NCBI RefSeq assembly: GCF_000739895.2
Contig: NZ_BBJS01000001.1
Location: 1-64,000, forward strand
Source of the DNA: Sphingomonas paucimobilis NBRC 13935
Lineage (GTDB): Bacteria > Pseudomonadota > Alphaproteobacteria > Sphingomonadales > Sphingomonadaceae
DNA: 64,000 bases
Reading direction: 5' to 3'
Below are positions 8,302 to 16,744 of this stretch, in pieces (position 1 is the first letter of the stretch; the number at the start of each line of letters is the position of its first letter). Position numbers and translations under genes: made by a program. The notes beneath the pieces were generated by a model that worked only from the letters and a program-made list of their open reading frames with translations, did not search any database and was not told the DNA's origin.

Positions 8302-9099
8302 ATGACCAAGCTGACCCTGAATGACGGCCGCAGCCTGCCCCAATTGGGGCTGGGCACCTATCAAATCCCGGACTCGCAGGTCGCCGCCGTGGTGCGGCGT
8401 GGGCTCGATACCGGATACCAATTGGTCGACACCGCCGCCATCTATGGCAATGAACGTGGCGTCGGCGATGGGCTTCGCGGCGAAGCTGCGTTCCTGACCA
8501 CCAAGCTGTGGAATGATCGCCATCGCGATGCCGTGGCGGCGCTGGACGAGAGCCTGGCGCTATTGGGTGTCGAGGCGGTCGATCTCTATCTGATCCATTG
8601 GCCGGTGCCGGCCGAGGATGGCTATGTCGAGGCATGGCAAAGCCTGATCGCGCTTCGCGAGGCGGGCAAGGCCAGGTCGATCGGCGTGTCGAATTTCCTG
8701 CCCGAGCATCTCGACCGGATCATTGAAGCGACCGGCGTGGTGCCGGCGGTCAACCAGATCGAACTTCATCCGCGTTTCCAGCAGCGCGAGGCGCGCGCCT
8801 ATCATGAGGCCAAAGGCATCGTGACCCAGAGCTGGAGTCCGCTGGGGCAGGGCGGCGAATTGCTGACCACGCCGGAGATCGTGGCAATTGCTGAAAAGCA
8901 TGACCGCTCGACCGCGCAGGTGGTGCTGGCCTGGCATCTGGCGCATGGCCTGTCGGTGATCCCCAAGGCGGCGGATGCAGCGCATATGGCGGACAATTTC
9001 GCCGCGACCGAGTTGACGCTGGACGAGGATGATATGGCCGCGATCGATGCGCTGGACGATGCGGACGGGCGGATCGGGCCCGATCCGCGGGAGATGTGA
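8302..9099 (+). CDS. Aldo/keto reductase
   Basis: 265 residues, an (alpha/beta)8-barrel NADPH-dependent carbonyl reductase. The catalytic tetrad can be read in order: Asp and Tyr in VDTAAIYGNE, Lys in LTTKLWND, His in YLIHWPVP. The coenzyme segment SVIPKAAD is near the C-terminus and GVSNFLPEHL is the usual mid-barrel motif. This is the 2,5-diketo-gluconate reductase-like branch with broad substrate range. ATG 8302 (MTKLTLNDGR) is used because the earlier in-frame ATG at 8215 lies inside the divergent DedA gene. Physiological substrate unknown. Confidence 0.92.
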   Translation: MTKLTLNDGRSLPQLGLGTYQIPDSQVAAVVRRGLDTGYQLVDTAAIYGNERGVGDGLRGEAAFLTTKLWNDRHRDAVAALDESLALLGVEAVDLYLIHWPVPAEDGYVEAWQSLIALREAGKARSIGVSNFLPEHLDRIIEATGVVPAVNQIELHPRFQQREARAYHEAKGIVTQSWSPLGQGGELLTTPEIVAIAEKHDRSTAQVVLAWHLAHGLSVIPKAADAAHMADNFAATELTLDEDDMAAIDALDDADGRIGPDPREM

Positions 9100-9105
9100 G
9101 GGGGC

Positions 9106-10104
9106 TTAGGCTCCCCGAAAATACCCCGTCCGGTCGACAAAGGCGCGGATTATGGCCGCATCATCATAGGGCAGTTCGATCAATGTCTTGACTGCTGCCC
9201 CTTTGTCCCGCGCAGCGTCGTAATAGCGCCGTGCGATCCGATAGCCGACGAAATAGCCGAGATCGCTGACCCCGAAAGGATTCGCGGCACTGTTCCATAG
9301 CCAATTGTCGTAATTGTCGCTGGCCATCTCGGCGATGAAGCGCGCCTTGACCTCTGCTTCATGGGCGGGACCATAACGGTAGACCGGCAGTGCGGGTTTG
9401 CGGCCGGTTATCCGTTCGGCAACCAGCTCCGCCACGCCTTCGCGCAGCGATTGCTGTAGCAGATTGCCTTGCGTCTCCTGCTGCTGGGTATGAACATATT
9501 CGTGGATATTATTCTGTGCGTTGTTGGCGAAGGGGCGGGACCGGAAGAAGGTCGCCAGTCGTGACCGCATCGGCTCGGGAAGCTCCGACACGTCGACCGT
9601 CTCATCGCCCAGAGCGAGTTCGGCCCCGATCAGCACCTTGTCGGCCATGGTCGTGCCGCCGGTGCGCAGCACGCCGATGGCATAGGTGATCGAGGCGGGA
9701 CGGAGTTCGGGATAAAGCCGCCGGAAACGGGCAACATCGGCGTTCAGCGTCGCCACCGCCGCCCGTGACCGGGCCGTCAGCGGGCGGACCGAAGTCCAGA
9801 ATTTGGGCCAGCGGGCGATGGCGTCGACATATTGCTGATCGGTATAGCGCCGCGCGGCCATCAGGGCATGGAGTCCGGGCGTGCCCGGTTCGATATAGAG
9901 AGTGCGGATCAGGTGCAGCCGTTCCGCAGGATCGTCGGTCGCGTTGATCGCATCGAACGCGATCCAGAAGCGGGCGATGTCGCTGTCGATCACCAATGTC
10001 GGCGACGCGGGGTGCGATATCGTCTGTGGTACAGGCGCCGCCGCAGCCAAGGCGATGCCGCAGATGGCAGCCCATGCCGTCGCCGCGATGCGAGCCCCCC
10101 TCAT
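9106..10104 (-). CDS. Exported HExxH protein, DUF2268-like putative Zn-dependent protease
   Basis: 332 residues with an N-terminal signal peptide (MRGARIAATAWAAICGIALA). A zinc-metalloprotease-like helix NIHEYVHTQQQ gives HExxH, and a downstream helix REGVAELVAERI supplies a candidate third ligand, the arrangement of the DUF2268 group of predicted Zn proteases. About 60 residues later a Tyr/Arg-rich segment (GYFVGYRIARRYYD) also fits that group. The gene stops 6 bp past the convergent aldo/keto reductase. Peptidase activity is predicted from motif only; the substrate is unknown. Confidence 0.7.
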   Translation of the reverse strand: MRGARIAATAWAAICGIALAAAAPVPQTISHPASPTLVIDSDIARFWIAFDAINATDDPAERLHLIRTLYIEPGTPGLHALMAARRYTDQQYVDAIARWPKFWTSVRPLTARSRAAVATLNADVARFRRLYPELRPASITYAIGVLRTGGTTMADKVLIGAELALGDETVDVSELPEPMRSRLATFFRSRPFANNAQNNIHEYVHTQQQETQGNLLQQSLREGVAELVAERITGRKPALPVYRYGPAHEAEVKARFIAEMASDNYDNWLWNSAANPFGVSDLGYFVGYRIARRYYDAARDKGAAVKTLIELPYDDAAIIRAFVDRTGYFRGA

Positions 10105-10181
10105 GCCTGCTTCCTCCCGATCCGTGACACCGTGCCAGGGTTCGATGGAGCGGGACTAAAGTCAAGCGACGGGGCGGAGGC

Positions 10182-11579
10182 CTATCCGAGCGCGTTCGCC
10201 GCCAGCTTCAAATCCTCGACGAACCGCGTATATTCGACCTCCTTCGCCGCCGGATCGGGCAGGCGCAGCAGATAGCTGGGGTGGACGGTGATGAAGGCGG
10301 TGCCGCCATCGGGCAGGGTCAGCGCTTTGCCGCGTTCGCGACCGATCGTCATGACCTTGCCGAACAGCGACCGCGCCGCCGTGGCGCCGAGCGCGACCGT
10401 GACCTTGGGCTGGATCAGCAGGCGCTCCTGCTCGACCCACCAGCGGCAGGCCTGGATTTCGCCCGCATTGGGTGAGCTGTGGATGCGGCGTTTGCCGCGT
10501 GGCTCGAATTTGAAATGCTTGACCGCGTTGGTGACATACGCCGTCGCGCGGTCGATCCCCGCCTCCGCCACTGCACGGTCGAAGACCTGTCCTGCGGGGC
10601 CGACAAAGGGGCGGCCGGCCAGATCCTCCTGGTCGCCCGGCTGTTCGCCGACGAACATCAGGGAGGCGTCGACCGGACCTTCGCCGAACACCGTCTGCGT
10701 CGCGGGGGCATGGAGCGGGCAGCGGGTGCAGCCCATCGCTTCGTCACGCAACGCCGCCCAGGCCGCCTGTGCATTGCCACCGCGCCCGGACCGGACATCC
10801 ACTTTCGCCGTATCGATCATCCCCGTCTCCCGTGCCTGCGCGCCTGCGATCAGTTGCGGGACCAACGCGGTTTCCGGCATGTTTTTCCAGTATTTGCGCG
10901 GCATCTCCTTGAGCATCGCGCCGATCTTCACACGCGCAGGGTTGAAGATGCTGGCGTAATAGGTCTTCCACACCGCCTCGGTCGGGTCGCCCTCGGGCGC
11001 GTCGGCCTTGCTGGCACCGGGGCCCTCGGACAGCGTCTTGCCGTCCCAGTGCAGCGATACCTCGGGCGTCAGGATCGACCAGCGCATGATGGTGAAGCGG
11101 TTGACGAAGAAGGCCGCATTGGCGCGGACGATGTGATGTTCGGGCTCGAACCAGGCGACATAGCGCGGGCCGTCATCATCCTCGGTTTCGCGGAAGCGCA
11201 GGAAGGCGCGCATCTTGTGGATGTCGCGCCGCACCGCCTTGGTCAGCCGGTCGAGACGGCGAATCAGCGGATCGGCCTGATCCTCTATCAGTCGGGGTTG
11301 TCTGAGCAGCCGGTCGAGCGCGGTGTGGAGCAGTGCGAAACGTTCGGGATCGTTGGACAGGATGACGCTGCGTGCAAGGTCGATAAAGGCGCGGGAGACG
11401 TTGAAGCGGGGGGCGGCGGTGGTCGTGCTGTCGTCGGCGACCGTGCCGAACAGGTCGTCGGGCTGCTCGCCCACCTGCCACACGACCTGATCGGGGGGCA
11501 CGCTGTCGGCGATCAGACCGCGCGCCGCGTCGCGCCAGGCGTCGAAGTCGTCGGGGGCGGGGAGGGTTATGATGCGCAT
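10182..11579 (-). CDS. DUF4130 - UdgX uracil-DNA glycosylase-superfamily fusion
   Basis: 465 residues in two parts. Residues about 1-240 are the DUF4130 module (KAVRRDIHKMRAFLRFRE, later IMRWSILTPEVSLHWDG). Residues about 275-465 are a UdgX-type uracil-DNA glycosylase fold: cluster cysteines C284/C287 (GCTRCPLH), motif GEQPGDQ at 311-317, the UdgX loop KRRIH at 363-367, and HPSYLLR at 433-439. In characterised UdgX the histidine of this loop makes a covalent bond with the sugar of the excised uracil site, so the protein should trap uracil-DNA. It lies downstream of the hemerythrin and radical SAM genes on the same strand, a known pairing (DUF4130 with this radical SAM family). What lesion the pair handles is unknown. 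Confidence 0.9.
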   Translation of the reverse strand: MRIITLPAPDDFDAWRDAARGLIADSVPPDQVVWQVGEQPDDLFGTVADDSTTTAAPRFNVSRAFIDLARSVILSNDPERFALLHTALDRLLRQPRLIEDQADPLIRRLDRLTKAVRRDIHKMRAFLRFRETEDDDGPRYVAWFEPEHHIVRANAAFFVNRFTIMRWSILTPEVSLHWDGKTLSEGPGASKADAPEGDPTEAVWKTYYASIFNPARVKIGAMLKEMPRKYWKNMPETALVPQLIAGAQARETGMIDTAKVDVRSGRGGNAQAAWAALRDEAMGCTRCPLHAPATQTVFGEGPVDASLMFVGEQPGDQEDLAGRPFVGPAGQVFDRAVAEAGIDRATAYVTNAVKHFKFEPRGKRRIHSSPNAGEIQACRWWVEQERLLIQPKVTVALGATAARSLFGKVMTIGRERGKALTLPDGGTAFITVHPSYLLRLPDPAAKEVEYTRFVEDLKLAANALG

Positions 11580-11587
11580 GGCGCTTC

Positions 11588-11717
11588 AATCCTCCCCGGT
11601 ACGGGGAGGTGGCAGGCCGAAGGCCTGACGGAGGGGGTGTGCGGCAAAGGTCATCCCCTGTGGCTCTCCCCCTCCACCATGCTCCGCATGGTCCCCCTCC
11701 CCGTGCCGGGGAGGATT
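11588..11717. repeat. MITE-like repeat family A, complete copy
   Basis: Left arm begins ATCCTCCCCGGTACGGGGAG and continues to GGAGGGGGTGT; right arm runs from CCCCCTCCACC to CCCGTGCCGGGGAGGATT. It sits between the UdgX and hemerythrin genes, so a transcript through the cluster would fold here into a long hairpin. Confidence 0.75.
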
Positions 11718-11731
11718 AAGGTCCGTCCAAA

Positions 11732-12217
11732 TCAATCGCGCTCGTCTCCACCGGGCGGGTTGGCCTTGGCTTCCTTCGCCTCGATGGGCTTACGCTCTTC
11801 GTAAATCTCGGCCAGCTTTTCCTCCGTCGCGTCGTCGAGCTCCTTCTCGGCGGCGGGGAACATCTCTTCCTCTTCCTCATCGATATGATGTTCATAGCGA
11901 TGGCGCATATGGAAGAACTTGGACTCCCATTCGTCCGAGGCGAAGTCGAGGTCCATCATCTCGCCGAGCAGATCGTCGATCTCCTTATGCTCGGACACCG
12001 AATGGCGGGCGTCATCGCGCAGTTCGGGCTCGCCCAGCATGGTGGCATAAAGTGATTCTTCCTCGGCGGCGGCGTGGCTCTGAATCTCGATGCGGAACGC
12101 CTCGAACAGCTTCTTGCGCTTGGCGCCGTCACCCTTCAGCTCGGCGAGTTCCTTCAGCATCTCACGCTGCTTGTCGTGGTCGCGCTTCAGATCGGCATAG
12201 ATATCGGCGGTGGCCAT
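11732..12217 (-). CDS. Hemerythrin-like HHE domain protein
   Basis: 161 residues. Histidines and acidic residues are spaced as in the hemerythrin cation-binding fold: DLKRDHDKQREML, EIQSHAAAEEESLYA, RHSVSEHKEIDDLL and HMRHRYEHHIDEEEEEMFP. Such proteins bind a di-iron centre for O2, NO or oxidative-stress sensing. The tail after about residue 140 is Lys/Glu-rich and probably disordered. ATG 12217 has an excellent AAGGAG seven bases upstream. It lies between the radical SAM and UdgX genes on the same strand, but repeat A separates it from UdgX, so cotranscription is possible but not certain. Confidence 0.88.
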   Translation of the reverse strand: MATADIYADLKRDHDKQREMLKELAELKGDGAKRKKLFEAFRIEIQSHAAAEEESLYATMLGEPELRDDARHSVSEHKEIDDLLGEMMDLDFASDEWESKFFHMRHRYEHHIDEEEEEMFPAAEKELDDATEEKLAEIYEERKPIEAKEAKANPPGGDERD

Positions 12218-12285
12218 GATCGAATCTCCTTCGCGAGGCCCAACGGCGAAGCGCGGCGGGCGTTTCATCCGCGAGTCACTCTCAC

Positions 12286-13530
12286 TCAAGCGAAAAGTTC
12301 GAGCTGTTCCCGCTTGGGTTTGACCAAGGGTTTCAAATCCGCCCGCTCGGCCAGCGCGACCGGGCGCCAGTCCTCGGTGATCAGGAAAGGGCGGAGCTTG
12401 GCGATCGACACGGTCAGCCGCCCGACATCCTCCAGCCGCAGCCGCCGCCATTGGCGCGAGGCGATGATCCGATCGACCGCCTTCACCCCCAGGCCGGGAA
12501 CGCGCAGCAGCATCTCACGAGGCGCGCGGTTCACGTCCACGGGGAAATGCTGACGGAATTTCAGCGCCCAGGCGAGCTTGGGATCGATATCGAGCGGCAG
12601 CATGCCCGTCGCCTCATCGGCGGCGGCGGCCACTTCGCGCGGTTGATAGTCGTAGAAGCGCATCAGCCAGTCGGACTGGTACAGCCGATGCTCGCGCATC
12701 AGCGGCGGACGTTGCAGCGGCAGCACGGCGGAGGCATCGGGGATCGGGCTGAACGCCGAATAATAGACGCGGCGCAGACGGAAACGATCATAGAGCGTCG
12801 CGGCGCGCCCGACGATATCGCGGTCGGTGGCGGCATCGGCGCCGACGATCATCTGGGTCGACTGGCCCGCAGGCGCGAAGCCGGGGGCGGATTTGTACTT
12901 CTTGGCCGCGTCCTGCCGATCGTCGATCGCGGTCTTCACATCGGCCATCGCGCCTTCGATGCGGGTGGCGTCCTTTTCGGGGGCGAGGCGCTTGAGCCCG
13001 CCGACCGTCGGCAGCTCGACATTGATCGACACACGATCGGCATGGACCCCCGCCAGTCGGACCAGTTCGGGATCGGCATCGGGGATCGTCTTCAGGTGTA
13101 TATAGCCGCGAAAGCCATGATCCTCCCGCAGGGACCGTGCGACCTCGACGATCTGCTCCATCGTATAGTTGGATGATTTGATGATGCCCGAGGAGAGGAA
13201 TAGCCCCTCGATATAATTACGCCGGTAAAAGGCCAGCGTCAGGTTCACCACCTCCTGCGCCGTGAAGCGCGCACGGCGGACATTGGAGGACTTGCGATTG
13301 ATGCAATAATGGCAGTCGAAGATGCAGCTATTGGTCAGCAGGATCTTCAACAGCGAGATGCAGCGGCCATCGGGCGCATAGGCGTGGCAGATCCCCATCC
13401 CCTCGGTCGATCCGATCCCCTTGCCGTCGCGGCTGTTGCGTTTGGACGTGCCCGAAGAGGCGCAGGATGCGTCATATTTCGCGGCATCGGCCAGGATCGC
13501 CAGCTTCTCACGGGTATCGAGTTGCGCCAT
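12286..13530 (-). CDS. Putative DNA modification/repair radical SAM protein
   Basis: 414 residues from ATG 13530 (MAQLDTREKLAILADAAKYD), the start matching the conserved beginning of the family; in-frame ATGs at 13551 and 13584 give longer forms without better ribosome sites. The radical SAM cluster motif is CIFDCHYC at residues 69-76 (Cx3Cx2C). The C-terminal part has a helix-hairpin-helix DNA-binding motif (NRAPREMLLRVPGLGVKAVD). The family is found with DUF4130/UdgX proteins, and that partner is 700 bp downstream here. The reaction is not known; a DNA base or adduct is the assumed substrate. Confidence 0.88.
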   Translation of the reverse strand: MAQLDTREKLAILADAAKYDASCASSGTSKRNSRDGKGIGSTEGMGICHAYAPDGRCISLLKILLTNSCIFDCHYCINRKSSNVRRARFTAQEVVNLTLAFYRRNYIEGLFLSSGIIKSSNYTMEQIVEVARSLREDHGFRGYIHLKTIPDADPELVRLAGVHADRVSINVELPTVGGLKRLAPEKDATRIEGAMADVKTAIDDRQDAAKKYKSAPGFAPAGQSTQMIVGADAATDRDIVGRAATLYDRFRLRRVYYSAFSPIPDASAVLPLQRPPLMREHRLYQSDWLMRFYDYQPREVAAAADEATGMLPLDIDPKLAWALKFRQHFPVDVNRAPREMLLRVPGLGVKAVDRIIASRQWRRLRLEDVGRLTVSIAKLRPFLITEDWRPVALAERADLKPLVKPKREQLELFA

Positions 13531-13567
13531 TTGTTCGATATACGTTCTCATGTGCGCAGCGACAAGC

Positions 13568-13592
13568 GGAACCCCGCCGGTCATCGACCGTA
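13568..13592 (+). promoter_or_regulatory. Possible EcfG-type promoter, one mismatch
   Basis: GGAAC at 13568-13572, then 16 bases, then CGTA at 13589-13592, compared with the alphaproteobacterial EcfG consensus GGAAC-N16/17-CGTT. It lies about 47 bp before the ATG of the exported DUF3298-like gene. One mismatch in a short motif, so weak on its own. Confidence 0.3.
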
Positions 13593-13638
13593 CAGACCAT
13601 CTGATCTATCGCGCGGGCGTTTCGAGGGGAGACGGGTG

Positions 13639-14352
13639 ATGCGGAAGGTGATGATCGCGCTGGCTCTGGTCGGGGCCAGTGGTCCGGTGACGGCGCAGGG
13701 CGTGTCGACCAAGACGACGACCGTCGACTATGAATTCGGCTATAGTTATCCCGCCGCCGCCGCGCGCATTCCGGGTATGAAATCCTGGCTGGAGGCCGAG
13801 AAGGCGCGCATCCGCTCAAAGACAGCGCGGGACGGAGCCGCCGGGCGGCGCGAGGCGGCAAAGTCCGGCTATCCCTATCGCCGCTATTCCTATGAAAAGA
13901 CGTGGAAGCTGGTGACGGACACGCCGCGCTTCCTCAGCCTGTCGGGCGAGAGCTATGACTATACCGGCGGCGCACACGGCCAGCCGGCATCCTCGACGGT
14001 GCTGTGGGACAAGAAGGCCGGGCGTGCCTTGGCCTCCAAGGCGATTTTCGCTTCGCTGCCCGCGCTTCAGGCCGCGATCCGTACCGATTATTGCGGCAAG
14101 CTCAAGATCGAGCAGCGGCGGCGCAATGCGGGCGATGTGTCGTCGATGAACATCTGCCCGCCGGTCAAGGACCTCACCGTGCTGTTGGGGTCCACCAATG
14201 GCCGCGCGATCGACCGCATCGGCCTGATCGCCGATCCCTATGTCGCCGGCTCCTATGCCGAGGGATTTTACGAAGTGACCCTGCCCGTGACGCGGGCGAT
14301 CGTCGCGGCGGTGAAGCCGGAATATCGCAACAGTTTCGCTGTGCGGTCGTGA
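13639..14352 (+). CDS. Exported DUF4163/DUF3298-like protein
   Basis: 237 residues with a signal peptide (MRKVMIALALVGASGPVTAQ). The mature part has YEFGYSYPAAAARIPGM, a variable stretch, then FLSLSGESYDYTGGAHGQP and a C-terminal YEVTLPVTRAIVAAVKPEYR; GGAHG in the middle and this tail are typical of the DUF3298 fold found in deacetylase-like and RsiV-like proteins. Two cysteines (DYCGKL, NICPP) could pair. No catalytic function can be assigned. Its stop overlaps the GTG of the VIT/CCC1 remnant (GTGA), suggesting the two were once translationally coupled. Confidence 0.8.
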   Translation: MRKVMIALALVGASGPVTAQGVSTKTTTVDYEFGYSYPAAAARIPGMKSWLEAEKARIRSKTARDGAAGRREAAKSGYPYRRYSYEKTWKLVTDTPRFLSLSGESYDYTGGAHGQPASSTVLWDKKAGRALASKAIFASLPALQAAIRTDYCGKLKIEQRRRNAGDVSSMNICPPVKDLTVLLGSTNGRAIDRIGLIADPYVAGSYAEGFYEVTLPVTRAIVAAVKPEYRNSFAVRS

Positions 14353-14684
14353 AACCTCCCCATCGCGAGCGACATCGGATCGACCGTGCGGGATGGCTGC
14401 GCGCGTCGGTGCTCGGCGCCAATGCCGGCCTGTCGTCGACCGCCAGTCTGGCGTCGGCGTGACGGCCAGTGGCGCGCATCGTGTTCCGCGATCCCCGTGC
14501 CGCACGGTGCGGCTCTGTGGGGATCGTGGCGGGCGTGTTGGCCTGTCTGGCCGCACTCGGTGCAGTCAGCGCGATCGCGGGCGGGGCCAATCCGTCAAAT
14601 GGTTCCATCCTCGTCCTGATCTGGGGGGCACTGGCGATGTCGGCGACGGCGGCGATCGGGCATCTCGCGGGAAGGGCGTTGTAG
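14349..14684 (+). pseudogene. Internally deleted VIT1/CCC1 family Fe/Mn transporter
   Basis: Two fragments of one family lie side by side. 14349-14462 (GTG start) encodes HRERHRIDRAGWLRASVLGA followed by NAGLSSTASLASA and a stop; VIT/CCC1 proteins begin with an almost identical HRxxRxGWLRAAVLGANDG(I)VSTASL segment. 14469-14684 encodes AGVLACLAALGAVSAIAGGA then WGALAMSATAAIGHLAG, which matches the last two helices of the same family. The roughly 120 central residues, including the metal-binding cytoplasmic part, are absent and the frame shifts at the join. The C-terminal fragment has its own GTG and two helices, so it could still be translated as a 71-residue peptide. The homology is judged by eye from remembered family sequence. 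Confidence 0.7.
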
Positions 14685-14691
14685 GAAGCGA

Positions 14692-15129
14692 ATGATGAAT
14701 GCGATGAAGCAGCGTTTCGCTGGCCAGTGCCATTGCGGAAAAGTGCTTTTCGAAGCGACGCTGAGCGACGGTTTCCGCACGGTGCGCCGTTGCACATGTT
14801 CCTATTGCCGGATGCGGGGCGCTGTTGCCGTTTCGGCGGACATGGGCGGTGTCGTCGTCACCCAGGGAGAGGAATTTCTCACCAGCTATCGCTTCAACAC
14901 GGTTCAGGCCGAGCATTTCTTCTGTTCGTGCTGCGGTATCTACACCCATCATCAAAGGCGCTCGAACCGGAACCAATATGGCGTCAACGTCGCTTGCCTG
15001 GAGGGTGTATCACCGTTCGACTTTCCCGAGGTGCCGGTGAATGACGGCATCAACCATCCGAGTGATACCAAATTGCCCGCGCGACAGGTCGGCATCCTGC
15101 TCTTCGTCCCGACGAACGATGCGTTTTGA
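14692..15129 (+). CDS. GFA/CENP-V domain zinc-binding protein
   Basis: 145 residues of the family once named glutathione-dependent formaldehyde-activating enzymes. The zinc-binding cysteines stand in the usual order: GQCHCGKVLFEA, RRCTCSYCRMRG and HFFCSCCGIYTHH. Starts at 14692 and 14695 both follow AGGA. Most such proteins have no proven activity; the original formaldehyde claim is disputed, so only the fold is assigned. It follows the VIT/CCC1 scar and precedes a convergent gene. Confidence 0.88.
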   Translation: MMNAMKQRFAGQCHCGKVLFEATLSDGFRTVRRCTCSYCRMRGAVAVSADMGGVVVTQGEEFLTSYRFNTVQAEHFFCSCCGIYTHHQRRSNRNQYGVNVACLEGVSPFDFPEVPVNDGINHPSDTKLPARQVGILLFVPTNDAF

Positions 15130-15182
15130 GAGGGGGGCATGACCCATTCCTCTGCTGGAAGGGAAGGGATAAGGCTTAGCCG

Positions 15183-15455
15183 CTAACCCCGCCGTCGCCC
15201 GCGCCCCTTGGTCATGGGATCGGGCTTTTTGGGCGGTACCCAGCCCACCGGGCGTTCGGGGCGGGATTGGCTGGTGCCCAGTCCCATGGCGCCCGGCCGC
15301 TGGCGGGTCAGGCCGCTGGTGTCGACCTCGGCATCCGCCGCGCCACCGCGGAGCAGGTTGATCCGGTCGCGCAGGGCCCGCGCCTCCTCGAAATCGAGGC
15401 GTTCGGCGGCCGCCTCCATCTGGCGGCGCAACTCTTCGATATCGGGTCCGGTCAT
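15183..15455 (-). CDS. UVR (UvrB/UvrC) motif small protein
   Basis: 90 residues. The N-terminal half, DIEELRRQMEAAAERLDFEE then ARALRDRI, is a UVR motif, the helical hairpin with which UvrB and UvrC contact each other. The rest is Pro/Gly/Arg-rich and probably disordered, ending KGRGRRRG. It lies 15 bp downstream of mnmA on the same strand and is likely in its operon. A role in nucleotide excision repair is not implied by this motif alone. Confidence 0.75.
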   Translation of the reverse strand: MTGPDIEELRRQMEAAAERLDFEEARALRDRINLLRGGAADAEVDTSGLTRQRPGAMGLGTSQSRPERPVGWVPPKKPDPMTKGRGRRRG

Positions 15456-15470
15456 GCCGAGACAAACGCC

Positions 15471-16577
15471 TCAGGCGGCGATGCGTGCCGCCTCGGTCTC
15501 CGCGATCCAGCCGCCGCCCAGCACCCGGTCGCCGTCGTACAGCACCGCCGCCTGGCCTGGCGACACGCCATATTCGGGTGCATCGAAGACCAGCCGGTCG
15601 CCGACCATGCGCGCCGGAACCGGCTTGGCCATCGAGCGGACCTTGGCGAAGAGCGGGCCGTCCAGCGGTCCCAATATGTTCATGCCCGTCAGCCGCGCCG
15701 CCTCGACCGCCAGCGCGGTGCGCGGGCCGACGACGACGCGCTTGGTGTCGGGCTCCAGCCGGACGACATAGAGCGGCTCGGGGCTGCCGCCGATCTCCAG
15801 CCCGCGCCGCTGGCCCACCGTATAGTGAATCAGCCCGCGATGCTCGCCCAGCTTGGCACCGGACAGGTCGATGATGTCGCCCCGCGTATCCGCTTCCGGA
15901 CGTAATTTTTTGACGAGGCCCGCATAGTCGCCATCGGGGACGAAGCAGATATCCTGGCTGTCGGGCTTGGCCGCGACGCTCAAGGACAGTTCGGCGGCGA
16001 TCTCGCGCACCCGCGACTTGGGCAGCGCGCCGAGCGGGAAGCGCAGGAAGTTCAACTGCTCCTGGGTGGTGGCGAACAGGAAATAGCTCTGGTCGCGCGC
16101 CGGATCGGCCCCACGATGCAGTTCCGCGCCGTGCGTGCCCTCGACCCGGCGAACATAATGGCCGGTCGCCAGGCAGTCGGCGCCCAGGTCGCGCGCCAGC
16201 TTCAGCAGGTCGGTGAATTTGGGGCCCATATTGCACTGGACGCATGGGATCGGCGTGCGCCCGGCGAGATATTCATCGGCGAAGCGGTCGACCACCTGGG
16301 TCCGAAAACTGTCTTCATGATCAAAGACATAGTGGGCGATGCCCAGCCGGTCGCACACCGCGCGCGCGTCGCGAATGTCGCGGCCGGCGCAGCAGGCCCC
16401 GGCGCGGCCTACCGCCTCGCCATGGTCATAGAGTTGCAGGGTGACGCCGATCGTCTCGGCCCCCGTCGCATGGGCGAGGGCGGCGACGACCGAGCTGTCG
16501 ACCCCGCCCGACATCGCCACCACGATCCGCTTGGCCCGGGGATCGCCCCCAAGCTGAAAATCCACCATCTGCTCCAT
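15471..16577 (-). CDS. mnmA: tRNA-specific 2-thiouridylase MnmA
   Basis: 368 residues. It transfers sulfur to U34 of tRNA-Lys, tRNA-Glu and tRNA-Gln after ATP activation. The PP-loop is [14 protein letters not shown] near the N-terminus; the catalytic cysteines are in IPCVQCN and [13 protein letters not shown]. The C-terminal segment [13 protein letters not shown] and the final beta-barrel region complete the family architecture. Several ATGs compete (16613, 16589, 16577, 16568); I use 16577, just before VDFQL, which has GGGGA five bases upstream, but 16589 is equally possible. Confidence 0.95.
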   Translation of the reverse strand: MEQMVDFQLGGDPRAKRIVVAMSGGVDSSVVAALAHATGAETIGVTLQLYDHGEAVGRAGACCAGRDIRDARAVCDRLGIAHYVFDHEDSFRTQVVDRFADEYLAGRTPIPCVQCNMGPKFTDLLKLARDLGADCLATGHYVRRVEGTHGAELHRGADPARDQSYFLFATTQEQLNFLRFPLGALPKSRVREIAAELSLSVAAKPDSQDICFVPDGDYAGLVKKLRPEADTRGDIIDLSGAKLGEHRGLIHYTVGQRRGLEIGGSPEPLYVVRLEPDTKRVVVGPRTALAVEAARLTGMNILGPLDGPLFAKVRSMAKPVPARMVGDRLVFDAPEYGVSPGQAAVLYDGDRVLGGGWIAETEAARIAA

Positions 16578-16744
16578 GGCCGTCCCCATACGCCTTTCGG
16601 ATGGGTCATGCAAAAAATGCGCTTTGACGAGACGGGTGGGGATGGCCGTCCTTCAAAAAAAGGGGAAGAGTTCACGACCTTTACCGTGTTTTCATATCCG
16701 ACCAATATGCAGGGGACCTGACCAGATAGGGATGGATTGCGCTT

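Noticed and set aside
14469..14684. An independent 71-residue two-helix membrane protein
   Set aside because: Its sequence matches the last two helices of VIT/CCC1 proteins and the N-terminus of the same family lies immediately upstream, so it is described as part of a pseudogene, although it may still be translated.
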